Positions 23,191-35,970 of a DNA stretch of 64,000 bases are shown piece by piece (position 1 is the stretch's first letter; each line of letters begins with the position of its first letter). Under the pieces are notes generated by a model. It was not told where the DNA came from. It searched no databases and worked only from the letters and a program-made list of their open reading frames with translations. The position numbers and the translations under genes were made by a program. Source of the stretch: Bactrocera neohumeralis (lineage: Eukaryota; Arthropoda; Insecta; Diptera; Tephritidae); NCBI RefSeq assembly GCF_024586455.1, contig NC_065922.1, forward strand, positions 18,162,089 through 18,226,088. The letters are read 5' to 3'.

Positions 23191-24250
23191 TCTTATTTTC
23201 GTTCACTTTGTTGCCATATTTACTTTTGTATTTACTGGCCAGTATTTATTTTAGCTCTGCTGCGCTTTATTTTTACTGTTTTTATTATTTTTATTGTCAA
23301 TTTGTGATTTTTTCCAACCAGCTCATCGAAATATGCCCTAGTACTGCTATATAGGCATGTTACACACATATGTGTGTGTGTGTGCGTGCCTTGCCTTCAT
23401 TAATCATTTAATTAATAATTATCATCATTACATCGCATTATGTTGGTCGTCATCTTCCCCGATACAGTGTTTGCTCACCGTTTTTTTTCTCTATCGGCCA
23501 GCTGCTTTTGTTCGCAAAAAAGTTTTTTTCTGCTCCTCTTGCCTCGTAATGTTTAAAATGCAGCGGCTAGCTATCTTTGTAAGTGGCATGCGTGTTGTTG
23601 TTGTTTCACGCTTTGTTTACGTTGTTTACTTCTGTTCATCCGTCATTCGCCCGGGGACTTTTATGAAGTACACTTCCCTCGACATTTATGTCTGTAAATA
23701 TATTCCTTTGGGCCTTGTTTTTGTTCAGTCTAATTTCCATTGAATTCTGCCAGCTGTTCTGGTGCTTCCCTCTTAATTATCAGCAGCAGTTTAAGCAAAA
23801 CTTTTTACTTCTACGCCGTGCGTATACGAAGTCAAGGTTACCGGTTGGAAAAAATTTACCTGCATCGGTATATACATGGTATGTATATGTATGTATATCT
23901 GTGCCTAAAATCGATAAAATAAATTAGCTAAAAACCAAAGGTAACTTTTCAATAACATTTCCTAAAGCAAAATAATGACTTGCTTTCTGATGCTGCCACC
24001 TGTCAATCATGCGTTAAAAGAACTTTGTTTTTAAGGTTCTTTTTTGAAAGAGAATTAATTTAAAAAGGTAAAAAGAAGAAGAAAAATAAGAGGATATACA
24101 AATATATACATACATATTTTTTTAATTTAAATGAATTAGGTTGTCTTTCAAAGCAAGCAAAATTAAGGTTATGTATAGAGTACTACGAGTATGCACATAT
24201 TGAAACAATGTTGAAGTGTGGTAACTCGATTTTAAAGTACAAAAATATAA
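23191..24250. other. Non-coding DNA between inverted copies of repeat A
   Basis: Contains a GTGTGTGTGTGTGCG run at 23370-23384 and T-rich tracts. ORF 23357-23743 is a low-complexity reading with no domain. No gene supported. Confidence 0.4.
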
Positions 24251-24254
24251 AAAC

Positions 24255-24937
24255 AAACTTGAAAAAAACGTTACTGCTGCCGACGAAGCAATAAAACCTT
24301 TCACAAATAGATATGTTTCCATACAAGAACTTGATTTGAAACGGTCATTTGCATGGCGGCTATATGCTATCGTTGTCCGATTTGAACAATATCTTCAGAG
24401 ATTATAGCAATGCTTCGAAAAATAATCTGTGCTAAATTTCGTGAAGATGGCTTACCAAATAAAAAAGTTTCTCTTACAAGGACTTCAGTTTGATCGTTCA
24501 GTTTGTATGGCAGCTATATGTTATAGTTATCCGATCGGAATAATTTCTTTGGAGATTTCACCGTTGTCTTAAATAATAACTCATACCAAATTTGGTAAAG
24601 ATATCTCGTCGAAAGAAAAAGTTTCTCTTACAAGAAGTTGATTTCGATCGGTCAGTTCGTACGCAGCTATGTGCTATAGTGGTTTGATATCGGCGGTTCT
24701 CACAAAATAGCAGTTCCTTAAAGAGAAAAGGACTTGTACAAAAACTCAGACCGATATCTCAAAAACTGGAAGACTAGTTCGCATATGTATACTGAGAGAT
24801 AGACGGGCAGAAGAACGTCGACCTGACGACTGAGTCGATTTAACTCAGCTGATCACTTATGTAGATATATTTAATATTTCTTCTATATGTTATAAACTCC
24901 ATGCCAAACTTTATATACCCTGTTGAAGGTATAAAAA
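24255..24937 (-). repeat. Dispersed repeat A, minus orientation
   Basis: Same family as 22446-23190 but inverted. The far end shows AACGTTACTGCTGCCGACGAAG and CCTTTCACAAAT near 24270-24305. Modules with ATGGCAGCTATATGTTATAG follow at about 24365, 24505 and 24660, and the start hairpin is decayed to ATACCCTGTTGAAGGTAT near 24917-24934. With the plus copy it forms a 2.5-kb inverted pair. Confidence 0.8.
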
Positions 24938-25685
24938 CATCAAAAAAACATTGCCTATGCTCATTCGATTGCGCAATTTTTCTTTGTTACTCAGCAGCCT
25001 AGTTTCGCATCTAGTATACCATTAGCTTGTGCCACATGTGAGCGCATAATTCTTACAGCTGTTGCGGTTTTTGTTGCTATTGTTGCGGTTGAAGTTCAAC
25101 GCAGCTGCTTTTATTAATAACACGATGTAGTTCATAGCATGAGTGCAACGTCTTGGCTAAGAAGTTGGTCAAGTTCGTCCAGATGCATTCTAACTGGTTT
25201 TTGCTTTAAATTTCATTGCATAGATTATGGAATTAGTTAATCGAGTTACATATAAACCATATTTACATATGTATATCGTATGTATGTGTGTATGATGTTT
25301 GAACATGTGCTTGACTTAGTTTTACTTCTTTAATCTGCTTTTCGGTTTGTTGTCGAAACCAAAACCACTAAGTTGTATGTTTTTGCACTTAACTAGATTC
25401 AATTAGAGTATTTTAACTCTGGTATTATACAATTACGAATTTTAATAATAATTAGGGGTGTTAGCGTCCATTAGTTGACATGTAAATTTGACAGTTTTTG
25501 AGGTTGTGGCTTAAAATTTATTTCCAATGCTGAGAAATATGAATTATAATTTCACAGTTTTGCGTTAACCTAAATCCGTTAATTATATTAACAAGCTAAC
25601 AAAAGAGCAACATCCAAGAAACACACCAATTTGAAGAATCTTTGTTTTTTACAGTTTTTTTGTATTTTTTGCGGGTCACCAAACC
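24938..25685. other. Non-coding DNA, no gene seen
   Basis: AT-rich, with ATGTATATCGTATGTATGTG-type tracts near 25265-25300. No protein or repeat family recognised. Confidence 0.4.
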
Positions 25686-25689
25686 ATCT

Positions 25690-26640
25690 CTAGGGAATCG
25701 TCTCCCACTCTAGCACCTTTTCTTTGCATTACTTTAGGGTGGTGCTCCATTTTTCTAGTTGGTGAATTGAAACGTTGCTGGGTATTTCTAGATAATACCC
25801 TAGTATGTCCAGCTCTCCAGCATGGCACTGATTACATTGTCCGCGTTTATTGGGCCAAACAGGTCTTCTACGGCGCTGCGTTTCCGTTGCCATCGCACAC
25901 ATTTGAAAATTGTGTGTTCAGCATCTTCCTCTATCGCATTGTTACATATATGTAGGCATGGCGGCTCTTAAACTTTTGCCATTCTGCGTAGGTACTGCTT
26001 GAAATATCCCTGGCCAAATAGCTGCTGTATTATATAGAAGTATACTTCTCTAAATTTTCGAGTTCTGCATAACTTTAGATCGCTCGTAAGGATGGCCGTT
26101 CATTTACCGCGACTTCTGCCACTTTCATTGCCATGCAGATATTGCAACTTAGTTTTCTTTCGTGTGCTAGAATATCAATTGAAACATTACTAATATTACT
26201 TCACCTGAGGCTCTTCGGTAAGCTGATGCAACTCTGAGCGCTGTGGTTCTCTGCACTCTGTCCAATAAAATACGCGAATAATGGTCGACATTAGGTGCTC
26301 TCTCTTTTCTTGGTGAGCCTTCCTATGTTGACCATTAATCTACTAAATTATAAGGTGATTTTCGCTGCCTTGCCTGCACGGTGTTGGATTTGTGTGAAAA
26401 AAGGAGATCTGGGATCATGTCTTATACCTAAGTAGTGTACTGTTTTTTGTGTCTTTAGCGTGTTCGCTGTTTTTTGCAAACTTAGTTCTAGAGGTGTGTG
26501 ATTATTAGTTATCAGTAGTAGCTTTGGTTTTTCTGTAGCGAGCTAAAGGTTCTGTGAGCCAAGTCATGCTTACGTCGGTGCCACGACCTGACCACGACCC
26601 TTCGTGCTGTTGAAGACGTTTCGAATGCCTACAATCGTCA
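25690..26640 (-). pseudogene. R1-like LINE, 3' half remnant
   Basis: On the minus strand the upstream end (26340-26560) matches the post-YADD part of the copy at 47950-49312: the GCCTTGCCTGCACGG/GGATTTGTGTG region and the ...GAGCTAAAGGTTCTGTGAGC region align. Further on, about 26275-26220 reads DRVQRTTALRVASAYRRAS, the conserved 'vQR..alRv.saYRtvS' block downstream of the reverse transcriptase in R1-type LINEs. The C-terminal zinc-binding segment is NNAIEEDAEHTIFKCVRWQRKR near 25960-25880 (EHTFFECxRW pattern; its first cysteines are partly lost). Frameshifts throughout; inactive. Confidence 0.8.
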
Positions 26641-26644
26641 GAAA

Positions 26645-28200
26645 AACTATTCGTGTTCATTAAAGTATGTCATCTATGCATTATAGACTACTATATTTCT
26701 TGCTAAGAGTGGGAACAAGAGCAAAATATGCGATACCGAAGTTTTCCTACATTTGTTAACTTACTTATAGTGAACTTCTGTTTTTAGTACTCCCTGACTA
26801 ACACGGTATCTTTAGGTATTTTTGAGAGGTTGAGGACCTTCAATCCATAGCTGAAAGCTCGAAAAATATTTATTTTATGCTTGGTTAAAAAACCACTTTT
26901 AAAGAACTTTTAAGTCCTCTATTACGCCAGGTTAGCCTGATAATTATATATCTATGCGTTGTGTTATCCAAAAATCTTTATTTCATTGATCTTAAATTTA
27001 TTTCTTAAATGTGCCTTAATTAACATTATATTTACTTGCATTACTGCTTTTGATTTCAATCTATTATCATTAATTACGTTTCAATTTGCATATGAATGCC
27101 TACCAGTTTGAATTGTATTAATCTTTTCTTCTTCTTTTCCTATCAATATTATGCTAAATAAGTAATTATTGTGCTCCACCTTAATTACTTGCTTAATGTT
27201 TGGCGCAATTAACGCTTTAATCAGGCGCCGATAGCGACGAAAACACATTTAGACCTGTGTTTGTATTGGCTTACAGTGTTTCATAATAGTGGAGATACAG
27301 AACTGAACGTTATTTATTTTTATTAATATATAATTTCACTTGCGCTGGTTTCTGTGCTCTCCAGGTAAGACCTCGATTATCGCCTCAGAAAATATACATG
27401 TGAAAGCAATGACAATGTAATTCTGAAAAGTTGCATGAAGGAAGAAAAGTGAAAAAGCACTTTTTGTCTATTGACTTTCGCGTGCAAGATTGATGCCTCT
27501 TGGCAATCCAACTTTCAAGGAAATCGCAGTGATAGCCGGAACTGATAGTAGGAGAAGTAAATAGAAGGGCTTCAGTCTTTTTCAGGCTTCAGTAATCATG
27601 TATTGAGTGTACATGTGTATATAAAAAATTCTTATCCTCACATTTAGAAACAAAGAGGTATTAGGAATTACTTTTATCAAGAGGAACTTGGCAGGCGATG
27701 GTGATTCAAGGGACTAGTATTATCTGTACCTAAATAAAAATATATTCTAATGTGTGTTTTGAGATCCGAAAATCAATTTTTCGAAAAACCTAGACTGGTC
27801 TTTAAGGATAGCCTGCATGCTATTCTTTATAGTTCTACTGTGTCTAGCTTTTGATACTGAATTATTGTCGAAATAGAAGCTTATGTGTTGTAGATCTTAT
27901 CAGCAACTTAAGTTGCTTACAAATTAGTGGTTAATAAACGCTTAAAAGTCAGAAAAGATGCGCTTTTTTGTTGATTTTGAAATCCCTTAATTGCCTAGCC
28001 AATCCCCAGCGAGAACCCCGGATAAAAGTGTTGACGATGAGGAAGATTTTTCTGCCTAAAAATTACAAACTCAAAAAACCAAATAATTTGTTTTTGTTAT
28101 ATTATTGATCGAAGTGCTGGTCTAATTTTTGATTTTTAACAAAATGGCGACTTCACAATATTAAAGTTGTGTTTTGTGTAAAATTTCCACTTTAGACTGG
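26645..28200. other. Non-coding DNA, no gene seen
   Basis: Moderately AT-rich and without credible ORFs or recognisable repeats. Confidence 0.4.
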
Positions 28201-28202
28201 AA

Positions 28203-28650
28203 TAGGGTATATTAAGTTTGCTCAGAAAGAAATGTCGGAGACGATATAGCCAAGTTCGGCTGTCCGTTTATCTGCCTGTATAGCTAACTAGTCCCTCTGA
28301 TGTTCAGATATCAGCCTGAAATTTTGCACACGTCTTTTTAACCTCAAGAAGTTCCTCATTGGTCGAAAGTGCCGACAACGGAAAACTAAGCTAAGCTTAT
28401 AGCCGCCGTAGAAACTGAATGATCAGAATTAAGTGCTTGGAAGGATAACTTTTTTGTTTACCAATGTAGCTTCATGAAATTTGTCTCACATCATTACCCA
28501 AGGACTACTATATCTGAAGAAATTTTCCAAATCGGAATATTATAGCATATATGTAGCTGCCATACACACTGCACAATAAAAATCAAGCTCTTGGAAACTT
28601 TGTATGAAAACTTTTTTATTTGTGAAGTCTATTATAGCTTGCATACAGCT
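28203..28650 (+). repeat. Repeat A, truncated and diverged
   Basis: Begins GGGTATATTAAGTTTGCTCAG, then GTCCGTTTATCTGCCTG, AACTAGTCCCTC, TTTTGCACACGTC and CAAGAAGTTCCTCATTGGTC, in the same order as the copy at 22446. Two modules remain (AGCATATATGTAGCTGCCAT near 28545). The terminal TTCGG..CCGAA end is missing. Confidence 0.75.
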
Positions 28651-28654
28651 GAAT

Positions 28655-30060
28655 TAATGAAGAATGTTCTTAAATTTCAATTTTATTATTAGAATTTTTT
28701 TCCTGTACTTTCATGTTATCAGCACACTGTGCTTGAATATATTTTCGTTTGTCTTTAGTAACACTGCGCCTCGCTGATTAATCAATTTAATTTAGCCAAA
28801 ACCGGTTTATATTATTGTAAATTTATATATGTATATGTATATATTTATATAGACCGAATCTGATAAATCAAATTAGTATAAAATTAAATTTATTCTCTCA
28901 CATTTCTGCTTGAAATCACAATGTCGTATTGTCATTATTTCAAGCGCTCAATACAAAAAAAAAATCCTTCAATATTTTCTACTTTCATTTCCTTCACTTC
29001 ACTCTTCGGCCTGCTGCTGCTGCCCATTGCCTATTGATTTGCTTGCCATGACACACAGAGAGCGAGTTGTTTGCCCTTAGCGCAGATTTATTGCGACACT
29101 TTGCACAAATTTGATTAACATTCGAAGCGTTTCCCCTAAATTTCACAGCGAAATTGCCATTTAACTGAGTCAGTAAACAAATGTCAATGAGGTTGCAACT
29201 GTTGCCGGCAGCGCCATACACACACCCCTACACGCAGCAGGAATTTCTTTTCGGCGCTTTTAGAGTGTGCTTATGCCTGTGTGAGTGTTTGTAACAGTGT
29301 GAGTGCTTATAACTGTGTGTGTGTGCATGTATTTGTAATCAGCAATCGACGTGCATTTATTTTGTTGGCTATCAGCACTTTTCGCTTTCCGCCATCATTA
29401 TTGCTGCCCATTTGGTAGCACACATACACTCTCGCATACATTATGTACATGCTCTATATGCAGTATATTATATACGTACTTATTCACTTTCGTTTGCTTC
29501 GAGAAATTCATCATCGCTTTTATTGTTGTTATGCTTTTTGTGTTTGCTCGTGTTTGTTCGATTTGCCGCAAATGTTTGTGGCTTTTATTGCCGTCAGCGT
29601 CTGTTGCCAATAATCATTGCTAATTTTTATGCAATCAATGTCTATAATCAAATCATTTCATTATGAATATATTGATGGTTTATTTTATTCGAATTCGATT
29701 TTGAGTACAAGTTTTTTATTTCCCTACATTAGTTTTGTTGTTGCATATATTAAAACTTTCATCAGATAAGTTTTTGCAGCTATCTATGGTAGAAAATTGC
29801 CCATGACTCAATGCTGGACTCGAGTTTGGATAATTGCGTTGAGCTTTACATGTTGTTTTTGGATTACGAATTTGAAAAAAAATATATATACATGCATGTA
29901 CATATAATAGATGAATACACATTTACACATACATATATATTTTGAAGCTTAATAAGCTTATGAAAATACTTTTTTATTTTAAAAATTTATAAAGGTAAAA
30001 AAGTCTTGCGGTATTTTTATTGAATTTTTTTTTTTATTGAAATTGAAATGAATTTTTTAT
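28655..30060. other. Non-coding DNA with simple repeats
   Basis: TATATGTATATGTATA tracts near 28822-28850, and GTGTGAGTG variants near 29280-29330. The overlapping ORFs at 29319-29666 (plus) and 29398-29610 (minus) have no domain. No gene supported. Confidence 0.4.
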
Positions 30061-30063
30061 GAC

Positions 30064-30282
30064 TCATGCCCAGCTCTTGACCGATTCAGCGATTTTATCG
30101 CAATTTTCGACGACAAGCCTTCCGGAGCGTGGCGCATCCTCGACCACCTCTACACCAGAACGAAAACGTTGAAACCATCGTTTTGCGGTGGAAATGGAAA
30201 CTGTATCGGGTCCATAAACTGCACAAATTTTATTGGCGGCTTGAGATGCATTTTTGCCTTTACCGCAAGACTTTTTTGACAT
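30064..30282 (-). pseudogene. Mariner (mellifera-type) N-terminal fragment
   Basis: An intact 72-codon minus-strand frame reads NASQAANKICAVYGPDTVS, then AKRWFQRFRSGVEVVEDAPR and SGRLVVENCDKIAESV. This is the paired helix-turn-helix DNA-binding region of a mellifera-subfamily mariner transposase, including the VYGP...RWFQRFRSG core and the SGR(P) linker. The frame then ends, with no catalytic domain beyond it, so it is 3' truncated. No inverted repeat was seen near it. It belongs to the same subfamily as the element at 13110. The fragment starts about 85 bp from a hexamer array. Confidence 0.9.
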
Positions 30283-30366
30283 ATATGTAACTGATTATAT
30301 CTGTATTATATTAATAATTGTAATTTGTAATTTTTGCTTTTTTTACCTATTTTAATTTAATATAGT

Positions 30367-31030
30367 TTTAAGTTTAAGTTTAGGTTTAAGTTTAGGTTTA
30401 AGTTTAAGTTTATGTTTAAGTTTAAGTTTAAGTTTAAGTTTAAGTTTAAGTTTAAGTTTAAGTTTAAGTTTAAGTTTAAGTTTAAGTTTAAGTTTAAGTT
30501 TAAGTTTAAGTTTAAGTTTAAGTTTAAGTTTAAGTTTAAGTTTAAGTTTAAGTTTAAGTTTAAGTTTAAGTTTAAGTTTAAGTTTAAGTTTAAGTTTAAG
30601 TTTAAGTTTAAGTTTAAGTTTAAGTTTAAGTTTAAGTTTAAGTTTAAGTTTAAGTTTAAGTTTTTAAGTTTAAGTTTAAGTTTAAGTTTAAGTTTAAGTT
30701 TAAGTTTAAGTTTAAGTTTAAGTTTAAGTTTAAGTTTAAGTTTAAGTTTAAGTTTAAGTTTAAGTTTAAGTTTAAGTTTAAGTTTAAGTTTAAGTTTAAG
30801 TTTAAGTTTAAGTTTAAGTTTAAGTTTAAGTTTAAGTTTAAGTTTAAGTTTAAGTTTAAGTTTAAGTTTAAGTTTAAGTTTAAGTTTAAGATTAAGTTTA
30901 AGTTTAAGTTTAAGTTTAAGTTTAAGTTTAAATTTAAGTTTAAGTTTAAGTTTAAGTTTAAGTTTAAGTTTAAGTTTAAGTTTAAGTTTAAGTTTAAGTT
31001 TAAGTTTCAGTTTAAGTTTAAGTTTATATT
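30367..31030. repeat. (TTTAAG)n hexanucleotide array, about 110 copies
   Basis: About 660 bp of TTTAAG repeats. 30421-30660 is 40 perfect units. A two-base insertion at 30661 shifts phase, and the array then continues with rare substitutions (ATTAAG near 30891, TTTAAA near 30930, TTTCAG near 31008). The left edge holds two TTTAGG variants. The 209-codon ORF across it reads FK repeats, then SL repeats after the phase shift; it is an artefact of the repeat, not a gene. Confidence 0.97.
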
Positions 31031-31034
31031 TTAA

Positions 31035-32235
31035 ATTTTAATTTTCGTTGTCAATTTTCTTAAAAATGTTTTATTTTGATGAATTTCACATCTCATCACT
31101 TATTTTGAAAGTACACACCTAATAGGTAGGTAGGAGTGCAGCCCTATCGGGCTCAATTAACACTTGATATGCCATTTTGATGACACACCTAATAATACTT
31201 TGACTTGAAATTGAAAGTAGTTAAAGATAAGCCTTTAAGAAAACAAAAACATGGTCAAATTAAACCTGAAAATTTTACTCTTTTATATATTGACATGGTC
31301 TACCCACGTACTTGTAGTGAAACTATGCCAATCACAGCTCAGTCCTTCAATATGCATTTCACCAACAGTAAAAATTAGATTTCATTTACAGTGTGAAAAA
31401 CACTAACAGTACGATAACTCCCTAAAGATTAACCCCAAAAATGGCAAATATAGATCAGTGTAGAAATTTGTTTTCAAAGAAGATGCCGCCTTCTACTTTT
31501 AGGAACTAATTTCATACCTCATAAAATATTCGACAGATTTCTAAAGTATACGGTCCATGACAAAATCACTATAACCTCATCATTTAGTCTGAATATGGGC
31601 GCTTATGGGCACACTCTACATATAACCTTATTTATTAGATCATAAATATATACTTGAACGCCAGTGAAGGAATAATTGTGAACCTGGAAGTCTAGACAAA
31701 TCCAATAATTAGTGCTAAGTTATGTCTACAATTCAGTCTTTGTACTGCGCACATTTTAAAATAATCATTTAAGTGCAGCTAATAGCCGTGTTTTTCAAAT
31801 TTCACAATCGCTAATTTCCTCGCAAATTACCCAACAAATGATTGCAAAAAGTACCCATCTTCTATCGCAAGCTTCATTAGCACAACTTTACACAAATCTT
31901 TGTGGAAAATATCAACCTTTATCTGGCACAAAAAAACTCATAAATTTTAAGTTAGAAATATTGCTTACTCAGCCATTAGCAAGTATAAACTACCTCGAGT
32001 GTGAGGTAAATATACAAATATGTGTAAAGTATATGTAAATAAACAAATGACAAGACTTTGCACCAAAATGAATCACAAATGAATGGCAGAGTGTAAATAT
32101 ATTTATTGCATATTTTTATCTACGAAGTTTACATTAACCAAAGTGACTACTTTGTATTACGCTTAGCAACAAAATGTGTACTTTTTTTGACTTATTTTTT
32201 CTTAGCGGTTAAATTACTACTTTTCCGAAGTAATT
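31035..32235. other. Non-coding DNA, no gene seen
   Basis: An ACACCTAATA word occurs twice (near 31115 and 31185) around a short GGTAGGTAGGAGTGCAGCCC segment that may be a small transposon scrap. Otherwise nothing assignable. Confidence 0.35.
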
Positions 32236-32239
32236 TTCT

Positions 32240-33730
32240 TTTTACTAACACAGAGCACTTTTAAAAAATATCGATAATAGTACTCAGAATTGTAAAAAGT
32301 ATCGATAGCTTGTTTTTATAATACAATTGAGAGTTTAGTAAAGATCAGACAAATAAAGGCTCAAAATTATATTTATATTATGCATAAAATACTAATAGAT
32401 ATAAGGTTAGATAAAAGTTATAGTCAATGAAAATCCAAATTTGCGAGAGTTTTAATGACTATTGCTTAAATTAAGCCTGTTCTATCGTATCGTATAATAC
32501 CAAGACACAAAAGTGCAGAGTGTAAAGTCAGTAACATTCTTCAAGTTCTTACTCTTGCTGATGTTTACCTAATGTATGCAAAAGTTATCGATTAATTAAT
32601 ATATTGAGCTTTCATTAATTATCAAAATTATTTACTTGTAGTTATCACAGTTAACGGCACTTGTCTAAGATTTGTAAAAATTATCGATTCATCGATATAT
32701 TTAATTACTCGCAAACGCCTCTTGGTACTTGATTTTTTCACTACTGACAAATAAAGTAATCGAAAACTTTTTTAAAGGCACGGAAATTTTCCAAAAATTA
32801 AAAAGTTTTAAGTTTAACAATACTTGTATAAAATTTTTAAAAGTTATCGATTAATCGATATAGTTAATCATAAAATTTTCATTAACGGTGCGGTTATATT
32901 TTTAAAAATAAACAATTCTTCGTTTATTGGTATTTGTTTTGTTTACTAGCCACAATATTTTAATCGAACACATATTTTAAATTCTTAAAAACTAACTTAA
33001 CTTTTAGTAATTATCGATATTCCTTTTGTTTTGTTCACAATGTAATCGACAAATTTTTTTAAAGCCTTCAAAAATTTTCTACTTTCCACGAAAGTGCTAC
33101 TGTTAAACACAATTTAATTACTTAAAGTTTGTAAAAGTAATCGGTTAATCGATATACATATGTACTTGACCATGCAATTTTTAAAAACTTTTTGTTATTT
33201 GTACTGTTACCGGCATTTACCTAAAATTATTAAATATTAACGTTTAATCGATAAACTTTTATAAGTAATTATCGATATTCCTTCGCTTAGTTCTAATCGA
33301 AAAAAATTTTTAACTCATGAAAATTTTCCAATACTTTTTATGTTTGATAAAATTATATATTAATCGATATATTTAATTTTTAGTATCAAAATTATTTTTT
33401 ATTATTTACAATATAATAATCGAAAAAAATTTAAAATCCTTGAAATTCTTCCTATATTTTTAAAGTTTTTACTTTAAATAGCACTTGTCTAAAGTTTTGA
33501 AACTATCGATGTAATTTACTACCAATAATTATCGGTATTCGTTTATTCGTAATTGCCCGGTTCACTAGCTATAATACTACAATCGAAAAAGCAATTTATA
33601 CCCATAAAATTTTTAGAATACGTTTGAAGTTTCGTTAATATCATCGATAAATCGATAAACTTAATTTACAGGAATTATCGATATTCTTTTTTTGTTTTGG
33701 TTCACTAGCCACAATATTATAATCCAAAAA
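32240..33730. repeat. ATCGAT-rich degenerate tandem array
   Basis: About 1.5 kb with roughly 17 ATCGAT words, far above chance for AT-rich DNA. Several form larger palindromes: TATCGATTAATCGATA at 32845-32860 is perfect, and TATCGATTCATCGATA at 32682-32697 is nearly so. Other words recur in the same order around them: GCACTTGTCTAA, AATTATCGATATTCCTTTTG, TTCACTAGCCACAATATT, TAATCGAAAAA and CCCATAAAATTTTT. Units are of uneven length (about 100-300 bp). TATCGATA is the core site of the fly factor DREF, and CGATA is bound by BEAF-32 (known in Drosophila); function here is inference. Confidence 0.8.
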
Positions 33731-33734
33731 ATGT

Positions 33735-35395
33735 GTTGTAAACCCATAAAAAATTTTGCTTGATTTTCTCTTCCTGGTTTTCTCTATATCTCCTTATTTG
33801 CCTTTCCAATCAATATTGCTCACTTTTGAGGTTTTATGCTTGAATGGCCTCTTATTTTAGTACATTTTTGACTAAAATCCTTCTCATTCTGATATAGCAG
33901 AAATGACTCGCAGCTTGGACATTATTATTAATCCTTTATTAGTAACAACTTTCTTCGAGAATCCGTTAGAGAGTTTTAGTCTCAGGTATTCTAGATAATT
34001 GTTGCGGCATTTTAAGTTAGAGTTGATATAGAATATTGTAGCATTACTTTGATCTCAATCACTGACTTCATATAAAGTTATACTTACGTGTAGGTAGAGT
34101 CTTAGATATCCAATGACCATCCTTACTGTAAAATAGTCCTAATACTGTAGGACCTTGAACGCGCGAGAACTCATGATAGCCAAGACATAAAAATTTATTT
34201 CACTGAAGTCTTACAGCGTAAGTAGTGTCCACTCCAATAAGGAAGAAGAAAATGTCCTACATCTATGCAAATAATTTTCGAACTATCTTCTGAATAGTTG
34301 AAAAGATAAAAAGGAGAAGCTTTTGGGAAGAATAGCTTAATTTTTGTTAACGGAAACCAGACTTATGTCGATAATAGAAGGTGTAATCGACGTCCAATAA
34401 TCGTTGGAACTCAAGCGTGTATGAAAATTACAATTTTTTTTTTAATTCTAATGTAAGAAAATAGAACTTTTTAAACTTTTTTTATCGAATCTTTAACTCT
34501 CTATTAAAGAAATTTTCAAAATTCCAGTAAATTCGATTAAAACCGATAAGTAATATTTATTTTCATTCCCTTTCAACTAAAAGCACTAAATATATTATAA
34601 CTTGACCATAAACCGAATTCATTAATATTTTAGTTATTTTCAAAGTTTTTGGTATTATTGTTGTTGGTTTGTGTGAATGTTGCTTTAACAAAAGTTTCCT
34701 TAGAAGTTTACTACCGGCAACTTTAACTCTACAAGGACGCCTTTACTTTTACAAAATCCATTAAAGTAAAACATAAATTTCGGACATAAGCGCCGCACAG
34801 TAACTTGCGAAATATGGTTTCAATAATTTTAAAGATTTTCGAAAAAATGCAAAACTTTCAATGCGAAATTAAATTCATAAAGCAAGAAGAATGAGGGAGG
34901 CGAGTCACATATTGATGGAGGACTCGAGTATTTAAATGCGCAAATATTTGGATTTGTGGGTGAAGTGTACAAATTTGTGTGTATGTGTGTGCGTGTTTAT
35001 ACATTTTCTGTGTATGTGTTTGTGTTGTTTGTTGGACACTCACTGACCGGACATTGAGGGAAATGTGGAAATTTGTTTAGCTGGAAGCTTGAAGTTTAAA
35101 GTGGCGAAGATTTTGAGAAATGCAAACGTCCAACTTTTAACATAAAATTTTGAACTAAAGCTGAAAAGAAATTCCAATTACAAAAGTTTTTAGTTTAACG
35201 GTCAAAAATAACAACAAACAATTTGCTGTAAGTGCTGCAAGGCAAAATGACTGGAGGATAATGGCTGCATTTTTGGTTAGAGGGAGACAAAGAAAGAGAG
35301 TAAGAGTGGGTGCGAGCAAGTGAGACAGCGAGATTTTGTCTGTTTTGAAAAAAATACAAAAACAACAACAAAAATCTTAAAAACCGAAAATAAAT
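33735..35395. other. Non-coding DNA, no gene seen
   Basis: AT-rich, with GTGTGTATGTGTGTGCGTG tracts near 34975-35030. Minus ORFs 34858-35043 and 35195-35482 follow these tracts and are not credible. Confidence 0.4.
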
Positions 35396-35399
35396 AACT

Positions 35400-35970
35400 G
35401 CAAGTAGCGAGAAACTATGCTTGACAACAACAATAATCCACAGCAACTGCATAACATAGCGCAGTTTCACGACAATAATCACACAAGCGAAGCCAGCAGC
35501 GGCACAAAAGCGCTGAAATGTGGAACTACAAGCAGATTACAACAACAACTACTTGAGTAGCAAAGACAATGGCAAATGCGGCGAGTGTTGTAATAATGCC
35601 TGTAGACGACAATCACGACTATATCAGCAACAAGCAGAACAACACAATAAAAGCAACAATAACAACAACAACTGCTGACTGCTGATCATGACGACAACAG
35701 CAGTGGTGAGTGCTGCAACAGGCATTGGCGACAGCCAAAGCTGCAAGCACAACCACAACAAACAGCAATAAGTTGCAACCAGCACAAACACAACAACAAA
35801 AACGTTCACGACAACAACATTTAATATTAACAGCTAACAGTGTTTGGCAAGAATTATATATTGTTGGCTTGTTGATGGCGGCTGCAGCAGCACGACAAAG
35901 ACGCTGTAGACTGCAAATACAGCTGCAACAACAACAACAACTTGCAAGCTTTGGCCATGCAAAAGTGAGG
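35400..35970 (+). repeat. CAA/CAG-rich low-complexity region
   Basis: Dense CAACAA, CAGCAA and GCAACAACA words. ORF 35710-36183 (157 codons) begins here with poly-Gln and Ala stretches and ends in a hydrophobic segment. Oppositely oriented ORFs of similar length overlap it, and the Gln/Ala bias follows directly from the CAA tract. I regard it as low-complexity intronic or intergenic DNA, with a small chance of a real exon. Confidence 0.6.

Noticed and set aside
30412..31041. 209-codon ORF reading FK then SL repeats
   Set aside because: It is a direct product of the TTTAAG array with a two-base phase shift; no protein-like content.
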